A DNA stretch of 22,953 nt from Anaerolineae bacterium (GTDB lineage: Bacteria; Chloroflexota; Anaerolineae; Aggregatilineales; Aggregatilineaceae): contig JAFGJA010000518.1 in the NCBI GenBank assembly GCA_016929355.1, positions 1 through 22,953 of the forward strand. Reading direction: 5' to 3'. A model generated the notes under the pieces. It saw only the letters and a program-made list of their open reading frames with translations. It was not told the origin of the DNA and ran no database searches. This document shows, one piece after another, positions 1 to 8,453 of the stretch (position 1 is its first letter; every line of letters starts with the position of its first letter). The translations under genes were made by a program, and so were the position numbers.

Positions 1-1358
1 CGGAAACCGGTGGGGTTAAGCGTGCCGCCCCCGGTATGGCTGGGGCCACTACCTTTGTGATCGGGCGTTTGGTACATGAAGATGTCCTGCAAAATGACCG
101 CTTCGCCTTCCATGCCTTGCAATTCCGTGACCTGGATGACTTTACGGCTACCGTCCTTCAAACGCGCCTGCTGCACGATCAAATCCACCGCCGAGGCGAT
201 CTGACGCCGGATGATCATCACGGGTAAATCCATCCCGGCCATCAGCGCGAGCGTTTCCAGACGCCCCACACAGTCACGCGGGCTGTTAGAGTGAACTGTC
301 GTCAGTGATCCATCATGGCCCGTGTTCATGGCTTGCAGCATGTCGAGCGCTTCGCCCGAACGACACTCACCAACCACCACGCGATCCGGGCGCATACGTA
401 AGCTGCCTTTCACCAGATCGCGGATCACGAGACTGCCTTGATCGGTTCCAGGGAGGGGGGGACAGGTTTCCAGGCGGACTACATGTCGCTGTGAAAGCTG
501 CAATTCTGCCGAGTCCTCAATAGTGACGATCCGTTCATCGTCCGGGATGAACGACGATAGCACATTGAGCAGGGTTGTTTTACCGGACCCCGTACCGCCG
601 GACACCACAATATTCAACCGCGCGACGACACACGCCTGCAAAAATTCGGCTACTTCTTCCGTGATTGATCCCCAATCGATCAGGTTTTGCACGGTCAAAC
701 GGCTTTCGGGGAATTTACGGATTGTGATCGTTGTGCCTTCCAGTGCCGACGGGGGCATGATCAAATGCACGCGCGAACCATCAGGCAAACGGGCATCCAC
801 CATCGGATTTTTACGGTTGAATTCGCGTTGCAAGGGGCGCACGATGCGCTGCGCCGTCCACTGGATATGCTCATCGTCATCGAAGACGTATTCCGTTTCC
901 AGTAATTTGCCTTTGTATTCGGCAAAGATGATCTCCGGCCCGTTGACCATGATTTCAGAATAGCCCTTATTGCGAACCAGGGCTTCAATTGCGCCGAACC
1001 CGAGCAAGTCGTAGATCAGCGCCGTTTCTAATTCGGCTAATTCTTGGGGCGGAATTTGAATCTGAGCGCGCTCCAAGACCACCCGCAAGCGATCCTTCAC
1101 AATTTGCTGATGTTCAGGATTCTCGCTGTCCATCTCGTCTAGTTCATTGGGGGCGGAAAGGAGTTTAGGGCGTAGCTGTTTGCGCAATTGGGCCACGCGC
1201 GGCGAGGTACGTTTCTTGGCGGGCGGGGGGACTACGTCCTGTTCAAACTTAGATGGTTCGCCTGCCGGGGAGGAGGTTGGCGGTTGATCTTGTGGTGGTA
1301 GCTGCGGCGGGCGGTCTTGTTGTCCGCCACGATTTAAACGTGATAGTCGAGAACCCAT
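1..1358 (-). CDS. cpaF: CpaF/TadA-type secretion ATPase, C-terminus cut by window edge
   Basis: Hexameric VirB11/CpaF-family ATPase that powers assembly of Tad (Flp) pili or a related type II/IV secretion machine at the inner face of the membrane. The visible 452 residues start at ATG 1358, preceded by AGGA (TCCT on plus at 1367-1370). Residues 1-60 are Pro/Gln-rich and low complexity. An N-terminal domain follows, with LLGFGAIEALV and EIMVNGPE, typical of CpaF. The P-loop GGTGSGKT is at residues 254-261. Further on come the Asp box (IEDSAELQL), the HVVRLET segment, the Walker B region RPDRVVVGECRSGEALDMLQ and the His box GHDGSLTTVHSNSP. Only about 30-40 residues should be missing beyond base 1. 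Other tad genes would be expected further left, on the minus strand. Family assignment is firm; the pilus rather than secretion role is inferred. Confidence 0.93.
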   Translation of the reverse strand, partial: MGSRLSRLNRGGQQDRPPQLPPQDQPPTSSPAGEPSKFEQDVVPPPAKKRTSPRVAQLRKQLRPKLLSAPNELDEMDSENPEHQQIVKDRLRVVLERAQIQIPPQELAELETALIYDLLGFGAIEALVRNKGYSEIMVNGPEIIFAEYKGKLLETEYVFDDDEHIQWTAQRIVRPLQREFNRKNPMVDARLPDGSRVHLIMPPSALEGTTITIRKFPESRLTVQNLIDWGSITEEVAEFLQACVVARLNIVVSGGTGSGKTTLLNVLSSFIPDDERIVTIEDSAELQLSQRHVVRLETCPPLPGTDQGSLVIRDLVKGSLRMRPDRVVVGECRSGEALDMLQAMNTGHDGSLTTVHSNSPRDCVGRLETLALMAGMDLPVMIIRRQIASAVDLIVQQARLKDGSRKVIQVTELQGMEGEAVILQDIFMYQTPDHKGSGPSHTGGGTLNPTGF

Positions 1359-1532
1359 AGTTATTTTCCTGATTCACTCGTTTTGGGCAGATTACACTGT
1401 ATCATATCAATGTGTGTAGTTTAGAACGACTCGTTTGCAATGACAAGCGGCCTGAGTGATTGTCATGAAATGGGTTAATCCTTAGGAACACGTTAGGAGC
1501 AATTTAATGCTTTTTTATTCTCTCAAGTGTGG

Positions 1533-1538
1533 TACAAT
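1533..1538 (+). promoter_or_regulatory. Extended -10 promoter of cysC
   Basis: TGG-TACAAT gives an extended -10 hexamer. The T-rich stretch at about 1510-1516 is only a poor -35. Transcription would start near 1545, which puts the upstream in-frame ATG at 1527 outside the transcript and supports ATG 1614 as the cysC start. The leader carries a 7-bp stem (TTGGTGT 1567-1573 with ACACCAA 1580-1586) just upstream of the ribosome-binding site. The 255-bp gap 1359-1613 otherwise holds only the cpaF leader on the minus strand. Confidence 0.5.
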
Positions 1539-1613
1539 GCCCACCGTTTGCCTTATTCGTTAATTATTGGTGTGCAAAAACACCAAGCAGAGTCAGAAGG
1601 ATTATCACGGCAT

Positions 1614-2153
1614 ATGTCTGATCAAAAGGGATTTGTATTGTGGTTCACTGGCCTTTCCGGGGCTGGCAAAACATCCATCGCCACACCATTATCCGAACAG
1701 CTTAAGGCGCGCGGGTTGAAAATTGAACGCCTGGATGGTGATGTTGTCCGGCAAAGCCTGACGCGCGATCTTGGCTTTTCCAAGGAAGACCGTGATAAAA
1801 ACATCGAGCGCGTGACGTTTGTTGCCAAGCTGCTGTCTCGGAATGAAGTGGGTGTGCTGGCGTCCTTTATTTCGCCCTATCGTGAGACACGCGCCATGAT
1901 CAAGAGTGAAACGACCAATTTTATCGAAGTATTTGTTCATGCACCGCTGGAAGTTTGCGCCGAGCGCGATGTGAAAGGGATGTATGCTAAAGCCTTTGCC
2001 GGTGAGATCGAAAACTTCACGGGTGTTAGTGATCCATATGAAGAACCTTTGAATCCCGATGTTCTCCTCAACACGCACGAAGAAACCATCGAAGAAAGCA
2101 TTGCCAAGTGCGTCGCGTATCTCGAAGAAAACGGGTATATTCCGGCGTCTTAA
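1614..2153 (+). CDS. cysC: Adenylylsulfate kinase (APS kinase)
   Basis: Cytoplasmic enzyme that phosphorylates adenosine 5'-phosphosulfate with ATP to PAPS, in sulfate activation. The 179-residue product has the normal single-domain length. Visible motifs are the P-loop GLSGAGKT (residues 13-20), LDGD (40-43), the family hallmark FISPYR (85-90), the ERDVKGMYAKA segment (117-127) and NFTGVSDPYEEP (134-145). The start at 1614 is chosen because AGAAGGA lies at 1595-1601 and because homology begins at KGFVLWFTGLSG; an in-frame ATG at 1527 adds residues unlike the family and lies upstream of the predicted transcript start. It stands alone, with no cysD/cysN or PAPS reductase beside it, so the source of APS and the use of PAPS (assimilation or sulfation) cannot be read here. 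Confidence 0.95.
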   Translation: MSDQKGFVLWFTGLSGAGKTSIATPLSEQLKARGLKIERLDGDVVRQSLTRDLGFSKEDRDKNIERVTFVAKLLSRNEVGVLASFISPYRETRAMIKSETTNFIEVFVHAPLEVCAERDVKGMYAKAFAGEIENFTGVSDPYEEPLNPDVLLNTHEETIEESIAKCVAYLEENGYIPAS

Positions 2154-2186
2154 CGAGCGCGCGAACATGGCGTATATATCAACAAC

Positions 2187-2213
2187 AAAGCCCCTGTCGC
2201 GGGGCTTTTTTTT
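2187..2213 (+). terminator. Rho-independent terminator after cysC, possibly bidirectional
   Basis: The stem AAAGCCCC / GGGGCTTT (2187-2194 with 2201-2208) has a 6-nt loop TGTCGC and runs into a T-run to 2213. It lies 33 nt past the cysC stop. On the minus strand the same hairpin is followed by a T-rich stretch (TTTGTTGTT), so it may also end the convergent cyclase operon, whose last gene stops at 2252. Confidence 0.85.
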
Positions 2214-2251
2214 ATGCAGATAGTTCGTTCATAATGTGCGGCAGGGAGCGG

Positions 2252-3985
2252 TTATCGTTTGATGCCGGTCACTCTATACATGACCTGGAATCCGGCGTAA
2301 TCCTTGACTTTGCGCGGGGTGAGCGGTTCAGCCTCAAACACATGCTTGACCAGATCATACGTCGTTTGGCTGATGATTGTTTCGCCACCGTCGGCATTTT
2401 CTTGCAGCAGCTTGGAGAAATTGAAGGGCTGACCAATCGCCGTGAATTCCTTGCGGCTGGGACTACCCACATTGCCCAACATTGCCATGCCGGAATCGAC
2501 CCCGATCCCATACAGCAAACGTTCTTCTGGCGGCAAAATTTCGTGCAGCGCGCGCACATCATACGCCATTGAGAGCGCGGCACGCACGGCACGCACGGCA
2601 TGATCTGCCTGCGGGTTAAGCTGCGTGTTAAACAGGCCCACAATCGCATCACCCATATATTTGTCGATCACGCCATCGTGCAGTTCAATCGCGTCTGAGC
2701 TTACCGTCAAGTATTTGCTGATCACTTCCATCAGGCGTTCGGGGGCGAGTTGTTCGCTGAAGGTCGTGAAGCCGCGCACATCGGCAAAAATAACTGAAAT
2801 TTCGCGCTCGTCGCCGCTTAAGCCCAGGCTGTCAATGCTCTCAATGGTGGTTAACAAACGCTGCGGGAGATAGGTTCGCACCACATTAAGCGTCGCATCG
2901 CGTTTTTTGATCTCAGTCAGATCATCGACCACCACTGCCGTACCGTAGATCATGTCATTCTCGTCTTGCAAGGGGGCCAATTTTAGACTGAGATTCACCG
3001 CGCCCCGATTGGGTAGCACCGGCTCAATTTCGATCACCTGTTCGCGGTTTTCCACCTGTACCGATTGGGTGATTTCGGCAAAGCTGGCGAAAATTTCGGG
3101 CATCACACTGACTAAGGATTGGCCGATTGCTTGTTCAGATGGCACACCGAGAATCCGTTCGGCGGCGGCATTATAAATGATGATCTTATCGTTGATGTCG
3201 GTGGTGATGACGCCGCTCGCAATAGAGGCCAGCACATTATCGAGAAAATCCTTCATCTCGGTAACTTCATCCAACGCGACCTTGGCCCGTGCAAACAACC
3301 GCGCGTTTTCGATAGCGATGGCAGCTTGATTGGCAAAGGCCATGAGCAAGGATTGTTCATCTTCGCCAAACAAATTGGTGCGGCGCTGGTTATCGGCATA
3401 TAACACGCCTGTGATCTCATCCTTGAAGATCAAAGGAACGCAAATCACGGAGCGAGTCGCCCGCATGATGATGCTCATGGAACTGTCAAAGCGTTCATCA
3501 AGCATTGCGTCCTCAGAAACCACGGGTCGCCGGCTGGCAATCGCCTGATTCATAATCGTTTCACTGGCGGTCAGTTGACCTTCATGGAGGGTTTGCCGGT
3601 TGAAATTACGTGCCACACGAAATGCCATTTCACCCGTTTGCGCAGATCGCAGCATGATATAACCGCGTTCTGCGCCGGTCAGCGCAATCGCTTGATCGAC
3701 CACTTCGGTTAAGACTTCATCAGGATCGAGGGATGAGTTAATCAATTCGGTGGTTTTCGCCAGCGCTTGCAGCCGTTCAACTTCGGTGCTCTCGGTCACA
3801 ACGCTGTTGGTCAGCGCTTCGAGATCGCTGCGCATATAGACCAGGTTATCAAGCACCCCGGTGGGCAGCGTCATGCCGCGCTGCCGTAAAACGTTGTGTT
3901 GGGCGCGCAAGGTTCCTTCAATGTCGTTAATTTGTTTAACGAGATGTGTGAGTGCGTTTTGCAGCGAGTGTGTTGGCTCAGGCAT
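2252..3985 (-). CDS. GAF-PAS-class III nucleotidyl cyclase, metal-binding half (C1-like)
   Basis: Soluble 577-residue signalling protein with no membrane segment. Order: an N-terminal helical region (about 1-75) with the LRQRGMTLPTG segment shared with its neighbour, a GAF domain (about 80-230), a PAS domain (about 243-360), a short linker helix with a YLPQ motif, and a class III cyclase domain (about 392-560). In the cyclase, both metal aspartates are present: D402 in FADVRGF and D446 in DKYMGDA. K442, T515 in EFTAIG and N522 are also present. The transition-state arginine, four residues after the Asn, is L526, and the usual GDTVN reads GQPFN. A homodimer would therefore lack Arg in both sites. 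The gene lies 25 nt downstream of a paralog with the opposite losses, with only a weak GAGAG ribosome-binding site. The Lys/Thr pair resembles class IIIb adenylyl cyclases, so cAMP is the likelier product, by inference. Confidence 0.92.
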   Translation of the reverse strand: MPEPTHSLQNALTHLVKQINDIEGTLRAQHNVLRQRGMTLPTGVLDNLVYMRSDLEALTNSVVTESTEVERLQALAKTTELINSSLDPDEVLTEVVDQAIALTGAERGYIMLRSAQTGEMAFRVARNFNRQTLHEGQLTASETIMNQAIASRRPVVSEDAMLDERFDSSMSIIMRATRSVICVPLIFKDEITGVLYADNQRRTNLFGEDEQSLLMAFANQAAIAIENARLFARAKVALDEVTEMKDFLDNVLASIASGVITTDINDKIIIYNAAAERILGVPSEQAIGQSLVSVMPEIFASFAEITQSVQVENREQVIEIEPVLPNRGAVNLSLKLAPLQDENDMIYGTAVVVDDLTEIKKRDATLNVVRTYLPQRLLTTIESIDSLGLSGDEREISVIFADVRGFTTFSEQLAPERLMEVISKYLTVSSDAIELHDGVIDKYMGDAIVGLFNTQLNPQADHAVRAVRAALSMAYDVRALHEILPPEERLLYGIGVDSGMAMLGNVGSPSRKEFTAIGQPFNFSKLLQENADGGETIISQTTYDLVKHVFEAEPLTPRKVKDYAGFQVMYRVTGIKR

Positions 3986-4010
3986 AATCTAAGACTCTCA
4001 GATACAAAAA

Positions 4011-5765
4011 TCAGGGATGCGCGCGCTGGATGTTAAAGATTTTGACGGTTTGAAAACGCCCTTTGACCTGGATGCTCTCACGTTCTTCGACCAAAATTCC
4101 ATTAGCCTGATCATGGAGTTGTTCCGCGCAGGCTTGATACGTGGCATCGCTCATAATGATTTGGCCCGGTTTGGCATTTTCTTGCAGGCGCTTGCCCAGA
4201 TTGACCGTATCGCCAATCGCCGTAAATTCGCGGCGGGATAAACTGCCGACATTGCCCAGCGTCGCCACGCCAGTATGGATGCCAACCCGGTAATAAGGCA
4301 AATGGGGATCATCAGGTGGGGCTAGCGCCATATAGTCATCTACGATTTTCAATGCGGATAGTACCGCGCGCCATGCATGATCATCGCAGGGATTGAGCTG
4401 GGTGTTGAACAAGCCCATGATCTCATTCCCCATGAATTTGTCGATTACCCCGGACTGATGATGGATCGCTTCAGCCCCGGCGGTCAGATATAAGTTCAGT
4501 TGTTCCATTAAATCCTGGGGATGGATATTTTCCGGGAACGCATGAAATGGGCGCGATTCGACAAAAATAACCGTGATGAATCGCCGTTCGCCGCCTAAGC
4601 CGAGGCCATCCAAACTCTGAATATTATCCACCATTGCGGGCGGCAGATAGCGCCGCACGACATCCAGTTTGGCATCACGTTTTTTGATCTCGGTCACATC
4701 ATCGACCACAATCGTAATCCCTTCTGTCTCCGCTTGATTTTTGAGCGGCGTCAAGTTGAGATTGAGATTGACTTCGCCGCGATTGGGCAGCACCGGGTCA
4801 ATTTCAAGCAGTTCTTGTGAGTCGTTGCGGTAGACGACCTCGATGAGATCACGAACATAGTGATAGACCAGGGGCAGCGCGGCGTCGAGTTGCGTGCCGA
4901 TTACCATGTCCGGTGGAATCTGCAAGATACGTTCAGCCGCCGCATTGTAGGTTGTCACGATCTTGGCTACATCAGTGGTGATGACGCCGCTTGTGATAGA
5001 GGCCAGCACATTGTCGATCATGTCTTTCATTTCAGTCACTTCGGCCAGCGCAGTTTGCACACGGCCAAATAACTGGGCATTTTCGATAGCGACGGCAGCT
5101 TGATTCGCAAAGTCACTCATTAAACGTAATTGCTCATTGCCAAAGACCGCATCCCGGATCGAGTTGTCCACATAGATCACGCCGGTTACTTTGTCTTTCA
5201 CAACGAGCGGCGCGCACATCACTGAGCGCAACGCATGAATGACTACACTTTCCGAGGCGTTCCAGTTGGGATCGGCCAGGGCATCATTCGTGAGGACGGG
5301 ATGGCCGGATTGGGCGACTTCGCTCACAATCGTCCGGCTAAAGATTAAATCGCCTTCATCAAGCGTTTCGCGTTCGACATTGCGCGCGATCCGAAACTCC
5401 ATTTCGCCAGACTTTTCGTTGCGCAGCACAATATAACCGCGTTCCGCCCCGGTCAGCCGGATGACAGTATCCATCACTTCATTGAGGACCGTATTGGTAT
5501 CCAATGAGGAGTTGATTAGCTCAGTGGTTTGGGCCAGCGCGCGCAGATGTTCAAGATTGTTAGACCCACCTGGGGGATTTTGCGCAAATGTATGCAGATT
5601 ATTCTGAACCTCTTTTAACCCGGCCAGTGCGCCGGGTGGTAGCCCCATGCCGCGCTGCCGCAGGATTTCTTTTTGAGCGCGCAGTGCCTCGATCATGTTC
5701 TCCGCGATGGTTGTCAGGCGCGCCATTTCCTGTTTAAGATTTTTGTGTGCATCGGGAATACCCAT
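4011..5765 (-). CDS. GAF-PAS-class III nucleotidyl cyclase, substrate/transition-state half (C2-like)
   Basis: Paralog of the gene just downstream, with the same order over 584 residues: N-terminal helix with LRQRGMGLPPG, GAF (about 82-232), PAS (about 245-362), YLPP linker and cyclase domain (about 393-575). Its cyclase has the reciprocal defects. The first metal Asp is E403 (FVESRPF where the partner has FADVRGF) and the second is N447 (DKFMGNEI where the partner has DKYMGDAI). The other half of the site is intact: K443, T516, N523 and R527 (FTAIGDTVNLGKRL). Alone it should not bind Mg2+ properly. The changes are point substitutions in a conserved frame, so a sequencing frameshift does not explain them. 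It is the first gene of the pair, with a CGGAG-type ribosome-binding site at 5771-5778 and a TATAAT box upstream. Confidence 0.92.
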   Translation of the reverse strand: MGIPDAHKNLKQEMARLTTIAENMIEALRAQKEILRQRGMGLPPGALAGLKEVQNNLHTFAQNPPGGSNNLEHLRALAQTTELINSSLDTNTVLNEVMDTVIRLTGAERGYIVLRNEKSGEMEFRIARNVERETLDEGDLIFSRTIVSEVAQSGHPVLTNDALADPNWNASESVVIHALRSVMCAPLVVKDKVTGVIYVDNSIRDAVFGNEQLRLMSDFANQAAVAIENAQLFGRVQTALAEVTEMKDMIDNVLASITSGVITTDVAKIVTTYNAAAERILQIPPDMVIGTQLDAALPLVYHYVRDLIEVVYRNDSQELLEIDPVLPNRGEVNLNLNLTPLKNQAETEGITIVVDDVTEIKKRDAKLDVVRRYLPPAMVDNIQSLDGLGLGGERRFITVIFVESRPFHAFPENIHPQDLMEQLNLYLTAGAEAIHHQSGVIDKFMGNEIMGLFNTQLNPCDDHAWRAVLSALKIVDDYMALAPPDDPHLPYYRVGIHTGVATLGNVGSLSRREFTAIGDTVNLGKRLQENAKPGQIIMSDATYQACAEQLHDQANGILVEERESIQVKGRFQTVKIFNIQRAHP

Positions 5766-5802
5766 AACAACTCCGCCCTACCGTTAACGTTTTTGTGGAC
5801 AC

Positions 5803-5808
5803 ATTATA
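5803..5808 (-). promoter_or_regulatory. Candidate -10 box for the cyclase pair
   Basis: A perfect TATAAT on the minus strand lies 37 bases upstream of the start codon at 5765, suiting a leader of about 30 nt. No convincing -35 is seen at 16-18 nt, so it may need an activator or be fortuitous. The rest of the 151-bp gap (5766-5916) shows nothing more than a short hairpin next to the LuxR stop. Confidence 0.4.
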
Positions 5809-5899
5809 CTCGGAAATCGGATGAGTAACACCAAGCCCCACGATAGTTTCTGGTTAGATTCTAACGCGGCACTTGGGTTTCTGCATGGCGAAGTGATAT

Positions 5900-5916
5900 G
5901 AGCAGGTGGACTGCTC
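5900..5916 (-). other. Hairpin directly after the LuxR-type gene
   Basis: The inverted repeat GAGCAG / CTGCTC with a 5-nt loop abuts the stop codon of the upstream gene (5917-5919). No T-run follows in the direction of transcription, so it is more likely an RNA 3'-end or stability structure than an intrinsic terminator. Confidence 0.35.
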
Positions 5917-8340
5917 TCAAGTCAGTAATCCCAATTCACGCGCCCGTGCGACGGCGTGAGTCCGGTTATTAACCCCAAATTTGCTATAAATTTGGCTCAA
6001 ATACCATTTAACCGTGCCAACCGAGAGAATCAATTCGTCGGCAATATCACGATTGGTCATGCCCTGCGCCGCCAGATTTAGCACTTCTACCTCGCGCTCA
6101 GTCAGTTCGCCTAAATCGGTGGCGGATGGTGATTCCATTTGATGGGTCTGTAGATGGTGTTCGAGATCATCAGCCAGCGTTTTGATGGTTTCAACCGGAT
6201 CAAGAATTTGGGTGCTTTGGGTTACAATCGTATTCAGCAACTCGACTGAAATGGTGTGGTCAAAATCAACATAAGCCGGTTTGCGCCCCAGGTTTTCATA
6301 GTAGCGGTACGCCGCCGATAGAAAGCGCTGCCCCAGCGCTTCTTCCCCCAGGCCCACAAGTGCCCGTCCAGCACCAATGGCGGCTGTTACCATGTACCGG
6401 GGCAGTTGCGCATCAATGGCAATGTGCAGCATTTCGCGGAAATTGCGCTGCGCCTCTTGATATTCATGACAACCTAAGTTCACAAATCCTAACGCCTCAT
6501 AGGACATCGCCACTCCCCACCGAATCCCGATTTCCTGGCAGGCTGTTAGCCCTTGTTCCGCCAACGATTTAGCCGTGTCGAAGTCCTGGGTATTAAGTGC
6601 AAAGTACGCCTGACTGGTGGTAACGATGGCACTTCCCCACCGGCTGTTAAGTTGGCGGAAAAGTTCTTGGCTTTGATCGACATAATCGCGCTGCCCATAG
6701 AGCAATCCCAACCAATTGAGGGTGTACGCTTTGTTCCAGGGATCGTCAATGGTGTTGTATATAGCCAGCGCTTCATCCATGTGGTGCAGTGCTTCTTCGA
6801 AATAGCCCCTAAAAACCGCCAGGGTTCCCCAACGAACGAGTGTAAATGCGGTTTCGTCCGGTTCGTTAAATTCCCTGGCAATGGTTAGCCCTTCCTCAAG
6901 TTGGGCTTCGGCCTGCTCAAATTGGTTCAGACTGCTGCTCAATACACCCTGCCGGGTGATCAGTTTGCCGAATAGTTGGCGGTGATCGTCATCGTTACGT
7001 AGGACATCAACCGCCAGACTCAGCATTTTTTCGCCTTCACGATACCAGCCGCGCGTATCGTAGAAGAACCATAATGTTTCCATCCCTTGTTCAAGTTCGT
7101 TAGTGAGGGTCAGCACTGCCGCCCAACCCCAGGCCACGCGGATATTCTTGATTTCGCGTTCGATCTCGCGCATGGCTTTTTGCGGATGCGCCCCAAATAA
7201 ATCGGCTTCGAGCCGGTGTAGCAGGCCGGTGTAATGGCGGACGTGTTGGATGCGCGCGGCCATGCTATCATCCACTTCCGCGTTGAGATGTTGTTCGGCG
7301 TATTGGCGCACGAGTTCATGAATATCATAGCGGCCCGTATTGTCGCGGCGCACCAGGGATTTATCGATCAACGATGATAGGTTCGCTAAAGTTGCGCCTG
7401 CTACATCTGCTGCTGCCTGTCGTGTGAAACTGCCACGAAAGACCGAGAGTTGCTTAAAGATGGTTTGTTCTGGCTCGGAGAGCAGATTCCACGAGTAATC
7501 CAACACGGCGCGCATACTGGTGTGCCGTTGCTCGACGCCGCGTGTGCGGGATTTCAAAAAATCGAGACTGCGCTGAATCTCGGAGGCAATTTCATGACAG
7601 GGCAACGTGTTCACCCAGGTTGCCGCAAACTCGATAGCCAGGGGCATCCCCTCAACCAGTGAGCAAATTTTGATCACACCATCTAATTCATCTGTGAGCG
7701 AAAAGTCGGTTTTGACCCGCCGCGCGCTTTGTTCGAACAACGCCAGCGCACAGTAATTCAGTGGATTGTCGTGATGATGACCGTTGGTGGGGAAATTCAG
7801 CCCGGTGATTGGCAGCACCCATTCGCCTTGAATATTGAGTTTTTCGCGGGAGGTTGCCAGTATTTTGATGTGGGGCGCGCTTGCCAGCAGATCGCTAATA
7901 ATGCTTACGCCAGCCAGCAAATGCTCAAAGTTATCCATCACCAGCAGCAGGTTTTGGGTTTGGAGAAAATCAAGCAGTTGATCTTGAGGATCGTGAGGGC
8001 TGATTTCATATTCCAGGGCATCCGCCATCGCAGATACAATGAAATCTGGCGAACTGAGCGCCTGTAGGCCGACAAAATAGACTCCATCATGAAACAGGTG
8101 CAGGTTTTGGCGGGCGGCTTCCTGACTCAACCGGGTTTTGCCGATGCCACCTGGACCGACTAACGTGAGTAACCGGCAGGCGGGATCGGTCAACAAGCGA
8201 GCGATTTCAGCCAGGTCTGTTTCGCGCCCGACAAAGGGCGTCAGTGCGACAGGCAAATGTTGCGCGGAAAGTGACACCAGATTTTCTCCCCAAGTCATGT
8301 GTGTAATGGGTGAATTATAGAGATACCCCGTAAAACCCAT
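5917..8340 (-). CDS. NB-ARC ATPase / TPR / LuxR-type transcriptional regulator
   Basis: An 807-residue STAND-type signal-transduction ATPase fused to a LuxR helix-turn-helix. Residues 34-40 (TPFVGRE) open the NTPase. Walker A is GPGGIGKTR (about 62-70), Walker B LLLVMDNFEH (131-140), the sensor ATSRE (162-166) and the GLPL-like motif EGMPLAIEFAA (230-240). The middle (about 380-730) is helical with TPR-like repeats, probably the ligand- or partner-sensing arm. The C-terminal 65 residues are a canonical LuxR HTH (LTEREVEVLNLAAQGMTNRDIADEL, then VGTVKWYLSQIYSKFGV). It presumably oligomerises with ATP on an inducer and activates promoters. Targets are unknown; the cyclase pair directly downstream is a candidate. 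The start is uncertain: ATG 8340 has AAAGG only 1 nt away, and an in-frame ATG at 8298 lies 15 nt downstream of a TATAAT (8314-8319), which would give a near-leaderless shorter protein. Confidence 0.9.
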   Translation of the reverse strand: MGFTGYLYNSPITHMTWGENLVSLSAQHLPVALTPFVGRETDLAEIARLLTDPACRLLTLVGPGGIGKTRLSQEAARQNLHLFHDGVYFVGLQALSSPDFIVSAMADALEYEISPHDPQDQLLDFLQTQNLLLVMDNFEHLLAGVSIISDLLASAPHIKILATSREKLNIQGEWVLPITGLNFPTNGHHHDNPLNYCALALFEQSARRVKTDFSLTDELDGVIKICSLVEGMPLAIEFAATWVNTLPCHEIASEIQRSLDFLKSRTRGVEQRHTSMRAVLDYSWNLLSEPEQTIFKQLSVFRGSFTRQAAADVAGATLANLSSLIDKSLVRRDNTGRYDIHELVRQYAEQHLNAEVDDSMAARIQHVRHYTGLLHRLEADLFGAHPQKAMREIEREIKNIRVAWGWAAVLTLTNELEQGMETLWFFYDTRGWYREGEKMLSLAVDVLRNDDDHRQLFGKLITRQGVLSSSLNQFEQAEAQLEEGLTIAREFNEPDETAFTLVRWGTLAVFRGYFEEALHHMDEALAIYNTIDDPWNKAYTLNWLGLLYGQRDYVDQSQELFRQLNSRWGSAIVTTSQAYFALNTQDFDTAKSLAEQGLTACQEIGIRWGVAMSYEALGFVNLGCHEYQEAQRNFREMLHIAIDAQLPRYMVTAAIGAGRALVGLGEEALGQRFLSAAYRYYENLGRKPAYVDFDHTISVELLNTIVTQSTQILDPVETIKTLADDLEHHLQTHQMESPSATDLGELTEREVEVLNLAAQGMTNRDIADELILSVGTVKWYLSQIYSKFGVNNRTHAVARARELGLLT

Positions 8341-8387
8341 GCCTTTAGGCGACGAACCACAGGTTTACGGATATAAGGGGCTAATGT

Positions 8388-8406
8388 ATTTACTTTAGAC
8401 GTAAAT
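8388..8406 (+). repeat. Subterminal palindrome at the probable left end of the tnpB element
   Basis: ATTTAC (8388-8393) and GTAAAT (8401-8406) with a 7-nt loop lie about 48 bp before the tnpB start. Y1-family left ends contain an imperfect hairpin recognised by TnpA. A second small AT-rich palindrome (TAAG, five bases, CTTA) follows at about 8412. Assignment as the left end rests on position only. Confidence 0.4.
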
Positions 8407-8453
8407 CATAGTAAGATATACTTAATGAACGAACGACTCTGAGTACATAAGCG

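Noticed and set aside
1527..1613. Longer N-terminus for the APS kinase
   Set aside because: The extra 29 residues do not resemble the family, and the ATG at 1527 lies upstream of the -10 box; a ribosome-binding site precedes ATG 1614.
4011..5765. Missing metal aspartates in the upstream cyclase as a sequencing or frameshift artefact
   Set aside because: The frame stays open and aligned with the paralog on both sides, and the changes are isolated substitutions (D to E, D to N) surrounded by other substitutions, so no indel is needed.
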